From the NCBI GenBank assembly GCA_020086605.1, contig JACBWW010000015.1, positions 16,658,912 through 16,722,911 on the forward strand: 64,000 bases of DNA. The letters are read 5' to 3'. Source of the DNA: Lanius collurio. Lineage: Eukaryota; Chordata; Aves; Passeriformes; Laniidae. A program made the translations under genes and the position numbers. Shown here piece by piece: positions 1 to 12,102 of this stretch (positions are counted from its first letter, which is position 1; the number at the start of each line of letters is the position of its first letter). The notes under the pieces were generated by a model that was not told the DNA's origin, did no database searches, and saw only the letters and a program-made list of their open reading frames with translations.

Positions 1-1239
1 TCAAACTCCCCACTGAGCTTTGTCAAGAACCAGGCTCAAGGGGTTGCTGGCAGATGCCTGGAGTGTTTGCTAAGGTGACACCTATGAGAGCTGCTTTTGC
101 AAGTATGATACATGAGCAAAAGTACCAGTTTGACTGTTCAGGGGGGATTAGTTTCAGAGAGAGAAATACAGATGCATTTGGGATACTGCTGCTTCCAGAG
201 GTAGGTGGCAACTGAGAAATCTTGAAGGCACATACCAAAAACATGGAGCCATCACTGGTAGTTTTGTCAAACAGTCTCACTGTGTTCCCAGAGAAGTCTG
301 GGACACATTGGACAAAAACTTTGTTAAAATATCCATTAAAATGAGAGAAAGAATCTATTTTGCTTTCTCAATGGTCAGGAGTTTTAAATGAGCTACTTGA
401 GGACCTCAGTATTTCTAGGATGAATTTTAAATAACTATTTAGAGACAGAGACATCTGCAGCTCTGTGCCAATGTTTACAATCAGAAGCTGGCATGATTCA
501 GATGCTTTCCACTGCTATTTCTCATTCTGACATTCATTCTGGGTAAAATATTTTAAATGGGATTCAATAATAAAATAGATGAGAGAATTAATGAGCTTAT
601 AATTATTACTTGCTATTTATTAAAGAGCTTAAATGGATGCTTTCATATTTGAAATAGATTGCTAGATAAAGATAGGATATATTTAGCTATCATTGGGGGA
701 TATAATGTGCTCAGACATCTGGTAAGAGTTTGATTAGATCTTACATAATATTTTGATAATAAATAAGACTGCCACAAAATTACCATAGCACATCTTAAAA
801 AATAAGATGGGTGACAAGTCTTCAGTACCTATAAGAAGGTAACCATGAGCAAGCATATCTGCTTCCAGAGTGGTCAGCTGGTGGCTGCTTCTTGATCATT
901 GACTAACTGCCAGAAACCAAAGAAGTGTACAATGGCAGCAGTGTTGGGCTTAAAAGCCAGACAGGACAACGTGGTTGTCTGAATAAACTGAGAATAAGCT
1001 AAACAATGTAAGTCTTAAAATGAAGTTTATTACTCAAATACATGGTCTGGGTGCAATTTATAATAAAAATGAGGGGAGTAAATCTTCATGAGTCCCAAAA
1101 AGCAGCATCTCTGTAAAGGATGGGAAGCGTAATTTGAGCTGCTAGGGTAATAAGGTTCTCCTTGACAGGGTAGTGTCTAATGCAGTCCTTGGATGTATAA
1201 ACAGAGGTATCTCAAATAGCAGTGGAGCAATGATATTTG
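1..1239. other. Intergenic flank, no gene seen
   Basis: AT-rich single-copy-looking DNA upstream of ELOVL6. The only long frame (85 codons, minus strand, bases 23 to 280) has no recognisable domain. I see no CR1 signature, no CpG cluster and no tandem repeat here. The stretch around 540 to 700 is very AT-rich with many TAAT cores, which could be either neutral or an old enhancer; sequence alone does not decide. Confidence 0.6.
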
Positions 1240-1480
1240 TGTTTGGCACTGGAGAGAGCACTAATGGATTCTGTGTCCAGTTCTGTCATTTAAGAAGGAT
1301 ATTGGCAAACTGAAATGAGTTCAGAGAAGAGTTAGAGAACAATTAAGAAGCTGGAAAATATGTATTATGGGCAGAAAAGGAGCTAGATTGTATTTCATAA
1401 AAAGAAAGCTAAAGGGTGACTAATTTGCAATCCATGAGTTGACAGGGGAGGAAAGATTTGGTGATGGCTTCCTGCAGCCT
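1240..1480 (+). repeat. Ancient CR1 LINE fragment (ORF2 3' part)
   Basis: The stretch follows the order of the end of CR1 ORF2: a block like 'tttggcactgg', then 'ctgtgtccagttctg', 'aagaaggatattggcaaactg', a 'gagttcagagaagag' block, 'agctggaaaatatg' and a decayed 'ctaatttgcaatcca' block. These correspond to the reverse-transcriptase C-terminal region (the 'vQFWaP..kkd...LErvQrr' part). Stops and indels are frequent, so it is a dead copy much older than the other CR1 pieces in this window. Identified by pattern against remembered CR1 consensus, not by alignment. Confidence 0.72.
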
Positions 1481-2794
1481 TGAAGCCACAAAAATGGGAC
1501 TAGAAACATGGCACAGGATCTAACAGTAAGGCTCTCATTAAAAGTTGTGGTAGCAATTGTAAAACGTTTTTTTCTTGCAGCTACACTTTAATGAGAGTCA
1601 GCACAGGGGAGTGCTGCTCAAGAGTCATCCCCGTTGGCCTCGGGAACCACAAATCTAAGAAAACTACCAAGAGTATCTCAACCAATAGGTGAGTTAAAAT
1701 TGCATGGTCATCCACAGAGCCATGAATACAAGCATGAGGTCAGGGTCTTACCGAAAATCAAATGCTTTGAATATTGAGAAAAGTGTTGTAGACTGCTCAC
1801 AGGTACATAGAAAACAGACACCTTGCAGCACACTGACTGTCAAGAGAGATTTAAGAAAGTTCCTGTGTTTGAGATTGAAATGAAAAAGGAATCCAATACT
1901 GCAAGTGACAAAGGCTGGTTGGGCAAGTAATGTGTGTTAAGGCATGGAGCAATCAGAATAGCAGAGAAGCCAAGTAACTCCCTGCCATTCAAGGAGGTTT
2001 GAGAAGAGTGGGTTTTTATATAAACACATGAGGGTGAAATTAATCCTGAAAAGGAAAATGGATGAGGTAGAGATTTGTGTTAGGCTCACTTCTTATGCAG
2101 GTGTTCTCATTAATGTGAGAGTAAGGGAAACTGCAGATGATGTGAAAGTATAAGTAACTGCCCTGGAGGAAATATAAAAGAAGATACAAAATATGCTGTA
2201 GAGGATAATAACACAGGCACAAAATAACTGTGAGATTGGAGTGAAAATATGCAAATTAACTCATTGAGGCAGAGGAGAAGATGGAATTAATCCAAAGGAA
2301 GGGAAAATTGTACAAAGCAGCTATGCTGAAAGATAAGAAATGTGCAAAGTTGGAAATACAGAAACAGTGAAATGAGTCTGAGGTGTGATATGGTAGCTTA
2401 AAGATGGCATTAGTTCTGGATTTCACATGTAAAAATACAAGCTTAGAGTCTAGACCTGTAGGAAGGTCTGCTGCCAGGCCCCAAGCACAGCATGAGGTGA
2501 AGATGTCCTCCTAGTATCCTGTTTTCTTGGGAGGAAAAATACCATGATGTGAGTTGAAATATCAATAATACAAGGCAATTTTGGAGTCACTGAAATTAGT
2601 TCAAGCAGGATCCAGAGAGGGGTCAAAGTAAATTTGGATCAGAATTTAGCTGAGGTATTTTGATATTTGACAGGCTCTAGCCAAACTCCTGTCTGCTCAT
2701 TGAAAAGTGATGCAGATTGGATTGAGGCACGTTGCCCAGGAAGCTACAGGCTGATACTTGGAGAAAATTAGTTCTGAAACTGATCTAGAAATCT

Positions 2795-2970
2795 GTGTCT
2801 TCCTTGGTTGTCAGACAGGGGATTTCCCTAGAAAACTTCAAACAACATTTTCACCATCTTAGATACAGCACTTGTACAACTGTACCATAAAGAAAAATGT
2901 TTCAGAGGCAAGGAGATGGATTAGATAACCCACTGGGGTTTTTTCCACCTTTGTGATGACTTTATGAAAG
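2795..2970 (+). repeat. Probable ancient CR1/L3-type 3' end
   Basis: The segment 'gatttccctagaaaacttcaa' followed about 80 bases later by 'gatggattagataaccc' and 'tttttccacctttgtgatgac' resembles the tail of old CR1/L3 elements (the 'atggactagatgacctc...ccttccagccctatgattc' block). The match is degenerate and the terminal octamer is not clean. It may be the far end of the insertion that left the fragment at 1,240 to 1,480, with the middle lost, or an independent copy. Confidence 0.4.
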
Positions 2971-3239
2971 CACTTTGTCAGTTCTTCACTAACTACTGTG
3001 TACTTAGCTCTGATCTGTCCTGTCAGACTATGGTTTGGGAAGTTAGATTTAGCTATAACTTCCGATCTCTATCTCTCTGAAATCTAAAAATAGAATAGTT
3101 GAGAATGTATGGGCTGAATTATGGATCAAATGTGTCACTGCAGAAACCAAGGGCAAAATGTGTGACATTAAACTGATGTAAAAGAAAAACTCTTTACTTG
3201 ATTATTTCTGTACTCATGGAGTACATTTTTCATGCACAG

Positions 3240-3430
3240 AGCTCTGTGAAGACATTAGCTAATTAATCTTCACAGGATGTCAGGGGACCATTACTCACAC
3301 TTCCATTTTTTAGGCAAAAGAGAAAGTTTAGAGAATCTTTCCATTTTACAACTGGCATTAGGAATATGAGTATCTTGCCCATTGCCCCATGCTGAAGTCT
3401 CCAGTCCATGCTGCCACCTAATGCCTGCCT
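3240..3430 (-). repeat. MIR-like core SINE, inverted
   Basis: Read on the + strand this looks like the reverse complement of a MIR: 'agctaattaatcttcacagga' (MIR 'catttaatcctcacaac'), then 'accattactcacacttccatttttta' (MIR 'attattatccccattttacag'), then 'tatcttgcccattgccc' and 'ctccagtccatgctgcc' (MIR 'acttgcccaaggtca' and 'ctccagagcccatgctc'). The order and spacing fit, with an insertion of roughly 30 bases in the middle. An amniote-age relic is expected in a bird genome; this copy is unusually long. Confidence 0.62.
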
Positions 3431-3806
3431 AATACATGTGAAAAAAGGCAGCTTTGAAAAAACAAATTAAGTAGATATTTTCAAATTATTCACAATGTTT
3501 AATAATTAAAAAAATTATATGATACATAAATTGTCTCAAGGGAGGGAAAAGCAGGAGAATGTGTGATATGAGGTTGATGGTAACTGCACAGAGAAGGATT
3601 CTTTCCTCCTGGCTGCAGACATGAATTCCTGTGCTGTTTTGGTACAAATGTGATCTATAACAGCACAGGCGTAGCTTCTGAACATCACTAATGTGTCACT
3701 CTGATAACTCCTGGCTGGGGCCAGCAGTGACTGGAAGGAGTTTCCTCATCACTTAGGAGGCTTCCAGATTGATATTCACCCCCATTGCTGACGCAAGCAT
3801 TGGTGT

Positions 3807-4265
3807 ATGAGCTCCACCTTTCTGGTAGAGGGGAAAACTAGGCCAGCCTGTGATTGCAAGTCTTCCTGGAGACCTCAGGAGCCCAGGAATCCCAAGCCGT
3901 CAGTTGTGATTACAGCAGCTGCTCTGCCCTACATAGTGATGAGACCAAAACTTGTCATGGGACCACAATGCCGAGTCGCTGCTCCCTCCATAGCAGTAAC
4001 TTCTACTGCATCATCCGTCACAATTTCATCAGTTTTCAGATCTGCCACAAGCAGTTACAGTAGCTATTGTTCACAGATCCATCCCTAGCACGGTGACACT
4101 CATAGCCAACAGGCCTCTGTGTGCTGCCCCTGGATTGTTTGCAGCTGCTGAGGCTCCCACAGACACGTCCGCACTGGCGCCGGACCAGGGGCACACAGTT
4201 TACGCAGCCATCGACTGCGAGATGCAAGTGCCCTTAAAGCAGAAGGAGGTGGCACTTGTTGCACT
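3807..4265. other. GC-richer block with open frames, unidentified
   Basis: An abrupt GC- and CpG-richer patch of about 450 bases inside AT-rich flank. On the + strand one frame is open from 3,807 to 4,088, and a second + frame is open from about 4,010 to the TAA at about 4,272, so the two overlap as if joined by a frameshift. Both are rich in Ala, Val, Ser and Thr. The minus strand is also partly open. I do not recognise the protein. Possibilities are a decayed retrocopy, an exon of an unknown transcript, or simply a GC-rich patch with few stops. No poly-A tail or target-site duplication was found. Confidence 0.3.
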
Positions 4266-4299
4266 CAGTTAACATTCCTGATGTTCCTACACTCTAGAC

Positions 4300-7200
4300 T
4301 TGCTAGCAAAACATGCTTGTAACAGCAGCATGCAATTAGCCATTGTCCAGAGGCAGTATAAAAGCAATTGTAACTCTTTTTGCTCAAATTCTCTAACAGA
4401 ATATTCCTTTAACAGTAATATTTGCATGGTCTTGCTACTCATCGAGCAATTTTCCTGTAACTATTAAGTTTAGTACTGGTTTAATAAACCCTGATATTTT
4501 ATTGTCCCAACAGTGCTGACAGCATTGCCACTGGAAGAAAATAACAAGAGAGAATGAACTTACATTGTCATCTTGTTGCCATTGTTATAGAGGTGAAATT
4601 CTATTTTGCTGTGCTTGAATAACCTTTAAATTGGAGAAAAAATCAGGCCTATACAAGTACTCTGTTTTGATATACAATATGTTGAATGTTGGGGGTTGCT
4701 GGCAAGCAAGGGAAGCATTCACAGTGAAAGCCAAGCTTTTTGCCTTGGAGAACATTTCTGTCTTTCTGACCATCACTCAGAAATTCCTTATAAATGTAAT
4801 GAATGACTTGTCCAAAGCTATAAACCTGTGCACAGAAACTTAATTCTGTGCCTTTGAGGATCTGGAGATTACACAATTTGGTCTTGTCCTAATTCAAGTG
4901 GAAAACCAAAATGTTTTGAGTCCTTTATATCAGGGCTTGAAGACATCTTTACTGTTGACTAATGTTGACTGCATAGCAGACATTGCTAGGGCCTTCAGTC
5001 CTAAAAGCACACAAAGTTTTTGCCTGCCAGGGATCTGTATACCAGGCAGACTAGCTTACCTGGCATCTTTTCCTTTTGTAGAGAGCTGCCAACTGACTGG
5101 GAAATGGGACAGGCAAGAAACACGCTGAAGAGACCTAGTTTGTTTTCTTTCTTTCTAAATTTCCCTGGCACAGACACACATTTGCAAAGCATTTCAGGTT
5201 CAGTTAATCCAGCAACTTGTAGTGAAAAGAGAGTTTTCTCTGTTCTGCCCTCCCCACAGTGGTTCTAATCTTACCACAAGATGGCTAAAATTACTGAAGT
5301 ATTAACTTTCATTAGAAACTGTCAAAGAGAAAAATTCATAGCCTAATTTTTAAAAGGTAATGACTGCAAACTTTCCCACTGGAGTGCACATACTTGAAGA
5401 AATTAGGTTATTTTCCTGTTTCAGTATCTTTCAAAATAGGCCAAATTCAGCTCGGGAGGAAGTAATTGTATTTATTACAGGAGAACTCAGTTTTCTGGGA
5501 AGTCAGGGTTTTTTTTTCTAGGAAAGTTTCTGTTGTTATTATTATTGGTGGTGGTGTTGTTTCTGTTAATTCTGTATGGCAGTCCCACTATGCTATGTAA
5601 TGTGAAAAAAAAAATACCCCCTACCTCAAAGAAGGTAGATCCCAGGAAGACAAGAGCAAAGCAAGGAAAAGAAAGGAAAGAAGGAAATTGTAGTTTCCCT
5701 ACAGGATCACATGTATAGGCCTTATTGTTTCTTACCAGTCATCTTCTTTCTTACCAGCATCTTTCCCCCACTGCCACTCAAGTTTAAAAAGCAAATGTTT
5801 TTGATGGCACCCACCCCCATCTCAGAGCATCACAGTGTCAGTGCTCCGTGCTGGGTTTCCAAGTGCATTCCCAAGCAGCCAATTAAAGCAGACAAGATAG
5901 GTACCAAAGAAAAAAATAAATATGCGTCAGCTGCCACCTTGTTATGGAATGCAAGAGCCTGTCTCCTGTCAGAATCACTGGAAGGTTTTTGCAAATGCAT
6001 AAGTACATAAATTGTGTCTGGGAGATTGCAGTTACCATTGCTCCCAGAGAAGTGCATCTTGTTAGCTTGCTTTTTAGATGTAATAATGAAAGACGTAAGT
6101 GAGGATTGTGCAAAATTCAGACATACTGAATCTAGAACACGGACTTTTGCAATATTAATTCTCCACATTTCTTGGCAGATACCCTCCTTTGCCAAACATT
6201 GCCATTCTGCTGTTTACTAGACATGGGACAGGCTGAATTCAGGAAGAAGCAAAATTCTGGCTTTGCCTAAAAGTGCAGACACAATTTCTTGCCTGTGCAG
6301 TCAGGCCCATGTAGTAGCCACTCAAATGTTTAGACTTAGTATGTTAAGAAACACAGAATTGTCCTTCAGAAGAGTAATATCTTATGCCTATGAGGCAGCA
6401 GACATCAATTAGGGTATTTATCATGGATCAGCTATAATTAGTATAAGGGGCACATGCTAGGCTTCAGCATTTTAGATGTGGATACTGTATTTGTATAACA
6501 GGAATGCTGTGCTTTTGGTTCTGTTGTTGTTGCTAAAACTGGCCCATTATGGAATTATCTGTACTGAAATAGCAACTGTGGGGAGGTCTTCCCTTTGAGC
6601 AGATGGTGGGACAGAGGACATTTTGGACTGTGATTTCTACCTTTAATTGCTACTGTTTTGTCCTTAGAGGTAGGTTAGATAGAATATGTATTTCTGAGCC
6701 TGATAAAAGAAGCTGAGATCAAAGGGTTGATCTTTTTCTTCTTAGTGGCATTGCTGTAACTAACTAAATTACTTAGGAATAAGAAGATAATGAATACAGA
6801 AAATGGATTGGAAATGTTACCAGAATGCCTTAATGAAATTAAAATTTTAAAAAAGCATTTCAGCAACACACTGATTGTCCCTTACAAAGTCACACATAAC
6901 AGTTAGTGCACAATGCAAAGTACAGGAGGAGGAAGGGCCTATCACAGTGACCAGCTGCCATTAAGTAATAAGACCTAATGACTGAAGGTTTTGTTCTTCA
7001 CCTCACCTTTGATGAGCCTCGATATTCTCCATGAAGTTACTTATGAAACTTTAGGTTTCTCAGGTCATTTTAGGGGACAACAGGAGTGAAAATCTTGTCA
7101 TTGTAAGTTTGTTGGTTTAAATATAATCCCAGTTGCTAGTGGCCAGAATTCATCACTGTATGACAGCTGCCTGCTGGCACAGATGGCCAGTGCTGGCATC

Positions 7201-8130
7201 CAGGCGCTGGTGAGATAAATGTCCCAGTCCCAGAGATCACCATGACTGCCTTTACTTGCATTTGCAAGGAAGGGTTGTAGCTGGAAATTGATCTACATTT
7301 CCACTTCTGGACACCAGCATGATTGTGAATACTGCTTTTAATTATTTTTTTTCTGGAGCCAGATGATTTGCTTTCAGTCCTATCTGAGGCTCTCAAACAC
7401 ACCTTACTGCCTTGCTGAAGGGGAATGGCTCATGCAATAGAAAAGCATGTTTTCCCACATGCCCTTTTCACTCTCTGACTCCACATAAACATAACCCTCA
7501 CAGACCAAGTACCCCATAACAATGCAGTAGGAATAAAACAGTACCTCAACTCTGTCAGTTCCCAGGTGTGTCCATGTAGCCCTTAAAAGTCTGGCACCGT
7601 CAGTAGCAAAACCCTGGTTTGGAAAATCTGAGTTGCCATTTTTCTGGCAGAGCTGAGAAAGTTGTTGGCATCCAAGCTGCACAGAACACCACCTTATTGT
7701 TCTGCTTGTCAACTACGATGCCAGGATCATTGCCTGCACGCTTCAGTGCACATCTCACAAATTATAGCTGTACCTGTATGCGAGTTCAATTAGGTTCGTT
7801 TGTGTACAGGGGAGCTGAGACATTTCAGTGCTGGCTCTGGCAGTGCCTGTTCCCAACACTCTGATGTGAAAAGAAAGAATAAAAGGGCTCCTTTTCACAA
7901 AAGAGAGCAGGAAAACCAGAAAGGAAACCTACAGTAACACTGTTCAGTGCTTCCCATTGTATTATCTACAGTGCGGGCTGAAAGATCCAGCGTAGTAGCA
8001 GGGGCCTGAGATGTGCCCAGGCAACTGAGAAAGCAGGAAAGGAGCACCAGTGATATTGTGGGGAACCCAGGTCAGACCTTTAGGGCCAGAGGGAGGTTGG
8101 AAATAAAAGCAATAAGCTTCAAGCTGATTT
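4300..8130. other. Intergenic flank, no gene seen
   Basis: About 3.8 kb of mostly AT-rich DNA. It contains a purine-rich run (about 5,640 to 5,690) and short TTG/GGT repeats at 5,530 to 5,560. Overlapping short frames on both strands at 4,585 to 4,876 and 5,830 to 6,220 show no domain. No CR1 or LTR signature was found. Confidence 0.55.
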
Positions 8131-8470
8131 ATAATTGTCTGTCTGGGTTTTTTTTCCTTCACCCCCTCCCCCCATCAAATTAAAGAATGGGTCAACAAAT
8201 TGATATTTCTCTAGTGCTCTGGTAACTGAGGCCTTTAATTTCACTCATAAGCTGAAAAAGCAATTAAAAAAACCCTTTTCAGAAGGAAAATTTAAACCTT
8301 TAGGTGTCAAAGGCGTTGACATGAAATTTTGGCTTATCCTAAAATATGTTATCGGTGCAGAGGGAAACATAGGATCCAAGCTAATTCAGCTGAATTAATG
8401 TGTGATCACTTGAGACTGAATTCTCTATTATACTTAGCTGCATTTGCTAACAAAGCTTAATCTAGTCTTG
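8130..8470. promoter_or_regulatory. Candidate homeodomain/E-box regulatory element
   Basis: A 340-base stretch of complex AT-rich sequence, not repeat-like. It contains a perfect 16-bp palindrome at 8,382 to 8,397 (TAATTCAGCTGAATTA): two inverted TAAT homeodomain half-sites flanking a central CAGCTG E-box. More TAAT/ATTA cores sit within 150 bases on both sides. This arrangement is typical of developmental enhancers, and in vertebrates the ELOVL6 neighbourhood lies in the region leading to ENPEP and PITX2. Conservation cannot be judged from one sequence, so this is a candidate only. Confidence 0.25.
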
Positions 8471-10838
8471 CTTTTTCTTTTTGTTTAATAATTAAAGTTT
8501 ATGGTACAACTATGCTCATGCTGTAACCCAGATAGTACCCACTTGTGGATGTCCAGCTGTAATGTTATTTCTAATAAATTTGGATCCCTCTTTATTTTTT
8601 TATTTCTTACTATTTAAATGAAAATAATTTCTGATCTGACATAGTTTTAGTTGTTGAAGAAAAGATGCTTTAAAAATGACATATGGCATGTTTGAAGATT
8701 TGATTTCAATAGATACACATGGGTTTGGACAAATTAAATAAATCTTGCCAGAAGATCCATGAAATATTTTTATCTGGGTGGTGAGAGAGGCTTATCATTT
8801 ATAGAGTAGGATTTGCCCTTAAAATATCTTCTGCCGCCAAGGTCCTTATGTCACCTGTATTTATGAAATATTTGAATAAAGGAGATATCAACCAGTTCCT
8901 TAATATCTGACTGAGGTGACCATTTGTCAGCCAGGCTCTGAAAATGTGAAGGTAGTGAAGAAACAGATGTTGGAGCAAGGAGGTGATTGTTATGGCCAGC
9001 AGGAGGAGGGGCTACAGATGTGCTAGAAAAGCTTGAAACCTGCATTCTCATCATCATGCTTGTACTTTGATTCAGTCTTCCCTGCAGCTTGAGCTGCAAC
9101 ACAGCTTTTTGTAGAGAGAGTTTGTTCTGTTGGAAAAAGAGGGTGGTGACCTTCCAGGCTGGAATTACAGATAAATGCCTTTAGAAAGGCACCAAGAAAA
9201 TCATCCCTAGTTTCAGCTGTCAAAAATGAAAGGCAGGTCTATGTCAGTCACGATACACGTAAGCACATACAATTCTGAATTAATCTCTGACCTTACTTCA
9301 GTGTTACAAACAGGTTACAACATACAGAATTCTATTTTGTTGCAAGTTACATTGCAATTTACAAAATACCTAGGAGATATTTTACATTGAAGGTTAATGT
9401 TGTTTACCTTTAATAATGTGTATGGTAAAGAAAGGTGCATAGTAGTTTAAAACACAGGCGTAAAAAGGAAATTTGTTTTTTCATTATCTCTATACAAAAA
9501 ATCAGTGGTGACAAAGTTGAATGAATATAATTATCCAACACTCTCCCAAAAAATAATTCTCCTTCTACTTCAGTTTCCTTTCTCTCCCCTCTTCCTAGAC
9601 CCTCAGTAGTTTTTGTCCCTGCTATTTTTCTTCTAGTTCAAAGCATGGCTTCCCTGCAGAGAAAGCAGATGAAAGGAGTTTTGCCGTTGATTTCAAAAGG
9701 GACTTGATTTGACTCCAGATCGTCTTCCTGGCCATCACAACAAAAGAGTAAGGACTGAAACACAAAGTCTAGGAGCTTTTATGGAAATTCAGGGCTTTAT
9801 TCTAAATGCACTCAGGTGCAGAATTTCACAGGAAATTTCCAAAGGTTCAGCCAGATGATAGAAATCAAAAGTAGTCTCACAGCCAGCCTGACCACTTTGC
9901 CTGAGACTGAAAATCATGAGGATCTCTTTTGAGCAGCCCTGATCCCAACAAGTGTATCGGGCCTTAGAGGTTAAATGTAGCCTGCATGAAAGGCAGTCAT
10001 TAATGTCACTGGAGTTATAGCAAGGATGTATTTATGCTGAGAAAAATCTGTGGTGTAGAAGCATAAAATGCCAAGCTCAGTTGAAAGGTTTTGGGGCATG
10101 TGTGTGCAGATGGGTAGAAAGATGTGATTTCTTTCTGCTCTGTTTGGTATTTGTTTTTTTATTTTATTAAAATTTTGGAGTAGTGATTTATTCTATGCAG
10201 CATGTAGTGCTATTTATCATCTTTATTCCCTCAACTATTCCAAAATCAAGGCTTACTAGTTCTGGGTGACATATTTCAGGCCACTAAATCAGGAAATGAA
10301 ATGAACCTGGAAAGCCTGTAGAAGTAAACCACCAGGAAAAACTCTGATATTATCAGAGAACTGAAGAACAAATATGGAATTAATATGTCTGTGTTTCCTA
10401 TTTGTCTGAGTAAAAGAGTGACTGTGACCTACGCAAGTTGTGGAAAGGACAAGGTCTGTTTGTCTAGACCCCAACCACAACATGAACACTTTCTTCAGGG
10501 CTCCTGAGGGGACACTTGAGCCTGTCCACAGCAAGTCAGTCTAGGAGCTTTCATTCATAGATGCCAAAATGCCAGCAGTAGGGGAGGGTTTTCCAATTTC
10601 GCTCCGCAATTGGATTGAAATCACTCCCCTCACTATGCACAGACCATGTGTGTGTGCGTGAACATTAGCTTTGTTGGGGCACAATCTCCCCACCAAGGAG
10701 TCTCCCCTCAAAAATGCCTAACTATTCTAAGGTAAATTCAAGGCGAACCCACAACCCTTCTTGAATGTGAGAGCAGAAACTATTCCCAAAATGCAGATTA
10801 CTGGTGTCAAAGAAGACATCTCAGAAAGAATAAGTCAG
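8471..10838. other. Intergenic flank, no gene seen
   Basis: AT-rich unique-looking DNA. The segment 9,290 to 9,430 has the dense, non-repetitive AT-rich texture often seen in conserved non-coding elements, but nothing in it is diagnostic. The short minus-strand frames at 8,851 to 9,223 and 10,289 to 10,534 have no recognisable domain. Confidence 0.5.
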
Positions 10839-11321
10839 TTACACACATTTTATTATTTGTTTTGATCTTTCAGAGGTCTTTGCAAAGCAATATAATGAAA
10901 ACATTATTTGGGATGTTTGCACTGGATGTGGAGGTGATATAGAGTCCTTCTCTACATTTCTGTCAGCAGAGGAACAAGCTGTGATGGAATTCATAGTAGA
11001 CTTGAACCAGCTGATGTCAACTGCCCTACCTCCACTGACTTCCACATAGCTAAACTGGTTGACCCTCAGTAAAAGTCTGCCCAGTAACTCTGGTCCTTCC
11101 CCAAATCTGTCTCTTATTAGCAAATGAGTGTCATTAAGTACCTTCATCCATCTTGAGCCCCTCTTCCTATCTAATATTTTCCAGAGCAAGACATCCTTCA
11201 CTAGAATACATTTCACTAGGTTAATTCCCCTAAGGTTTATAAACAATAAGTCACATAAGCACAGCATCTTATTTGCTGTATCTGCTTCATTTAGCTCCAT
11301 ATGAGTTGTATCTCCCTGCAT
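10839..11321 (-). other. Unidentified 160-codon open frame
   Basis: On the minus strand an ATG at 11,321 opens a 160-codon frame ending at 10,839. The composition is mixed and protein-like (for example a segment reading KILDRKRGSRWMKVLND), with no membrane segment, signal peptide or motif I recognise. The last codons overlap an AATAAAA sequence on the same strand, which could serve as a poly-A signal. A frame of this length is near what chance gives once or so in a window this size, so I do not call it a gene. Confidence 0.2.
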
Positions 11322-12102
11322 GGAAACAGCAGGAAATAGCCTGCAAGTACCTAACAATACTCAGGACAGGACAAAAGATGGTACCAAGTAATGAATTCAG
11401 CACAGCTCGAAGATCCAGTGAAGCTGTGACAAAAGCCTCTCACAGAGCACAACTTAGAGATCCAACCTCCAAATTACCTCTTGTTGCAAGAGTCTTGATT
11501 CTCCCTGCCAAATAGAGGAGGAAGCAACGCTAAAAACTAGCTCAGCAGCTGGACCGACTTACCAGCGTTTCTCAGTCCTAAGGCTGGTGCTTGCCATCCC
11601 TCTGTTCAGTGCTTGGCACTGGGGAAGAAAGCCTGCTAACAGGCTGGAAATTGCTGTATAGACTGCAGGAATTAATTAAACTCCCACCGGAGTAGAGAGG
11701 AACCAATGGTGAGAACTTTTGTGTTCTTCACCTAAAATTTACCTGGGAGCAGAACACCAGAGCTCAGGTGCCTGGCCCTGGGGTTTATTCAGTGTCTATC
11801 CCAAACCCACCAGTGACACCATTGCAACCAACGGGGCCTTAAAACCAGGGTGGGAGGAGAAGTGCTACTGGCCCCATCCCTTCAATCAGCGGCCTAGGGA
11901 AGTCCTCAGGGGAACTGCTGGGAGGGCTGACGTGAATTTCAACACTGGCTGACCCCTTTGCCCAAGCCCGGTTTTGGGTCTGGTCGTTACCCAGCGGTGT
12001 CCAAAACGCAGGCTCCAGCAGAGGGCACAGCCACCCAGCAGAAGCGGGGAGCTGGGCCTGCGGCAGAGCCAGCAACAGCAGCAGGTTGCTCCTGGGAGCA
12101 GA

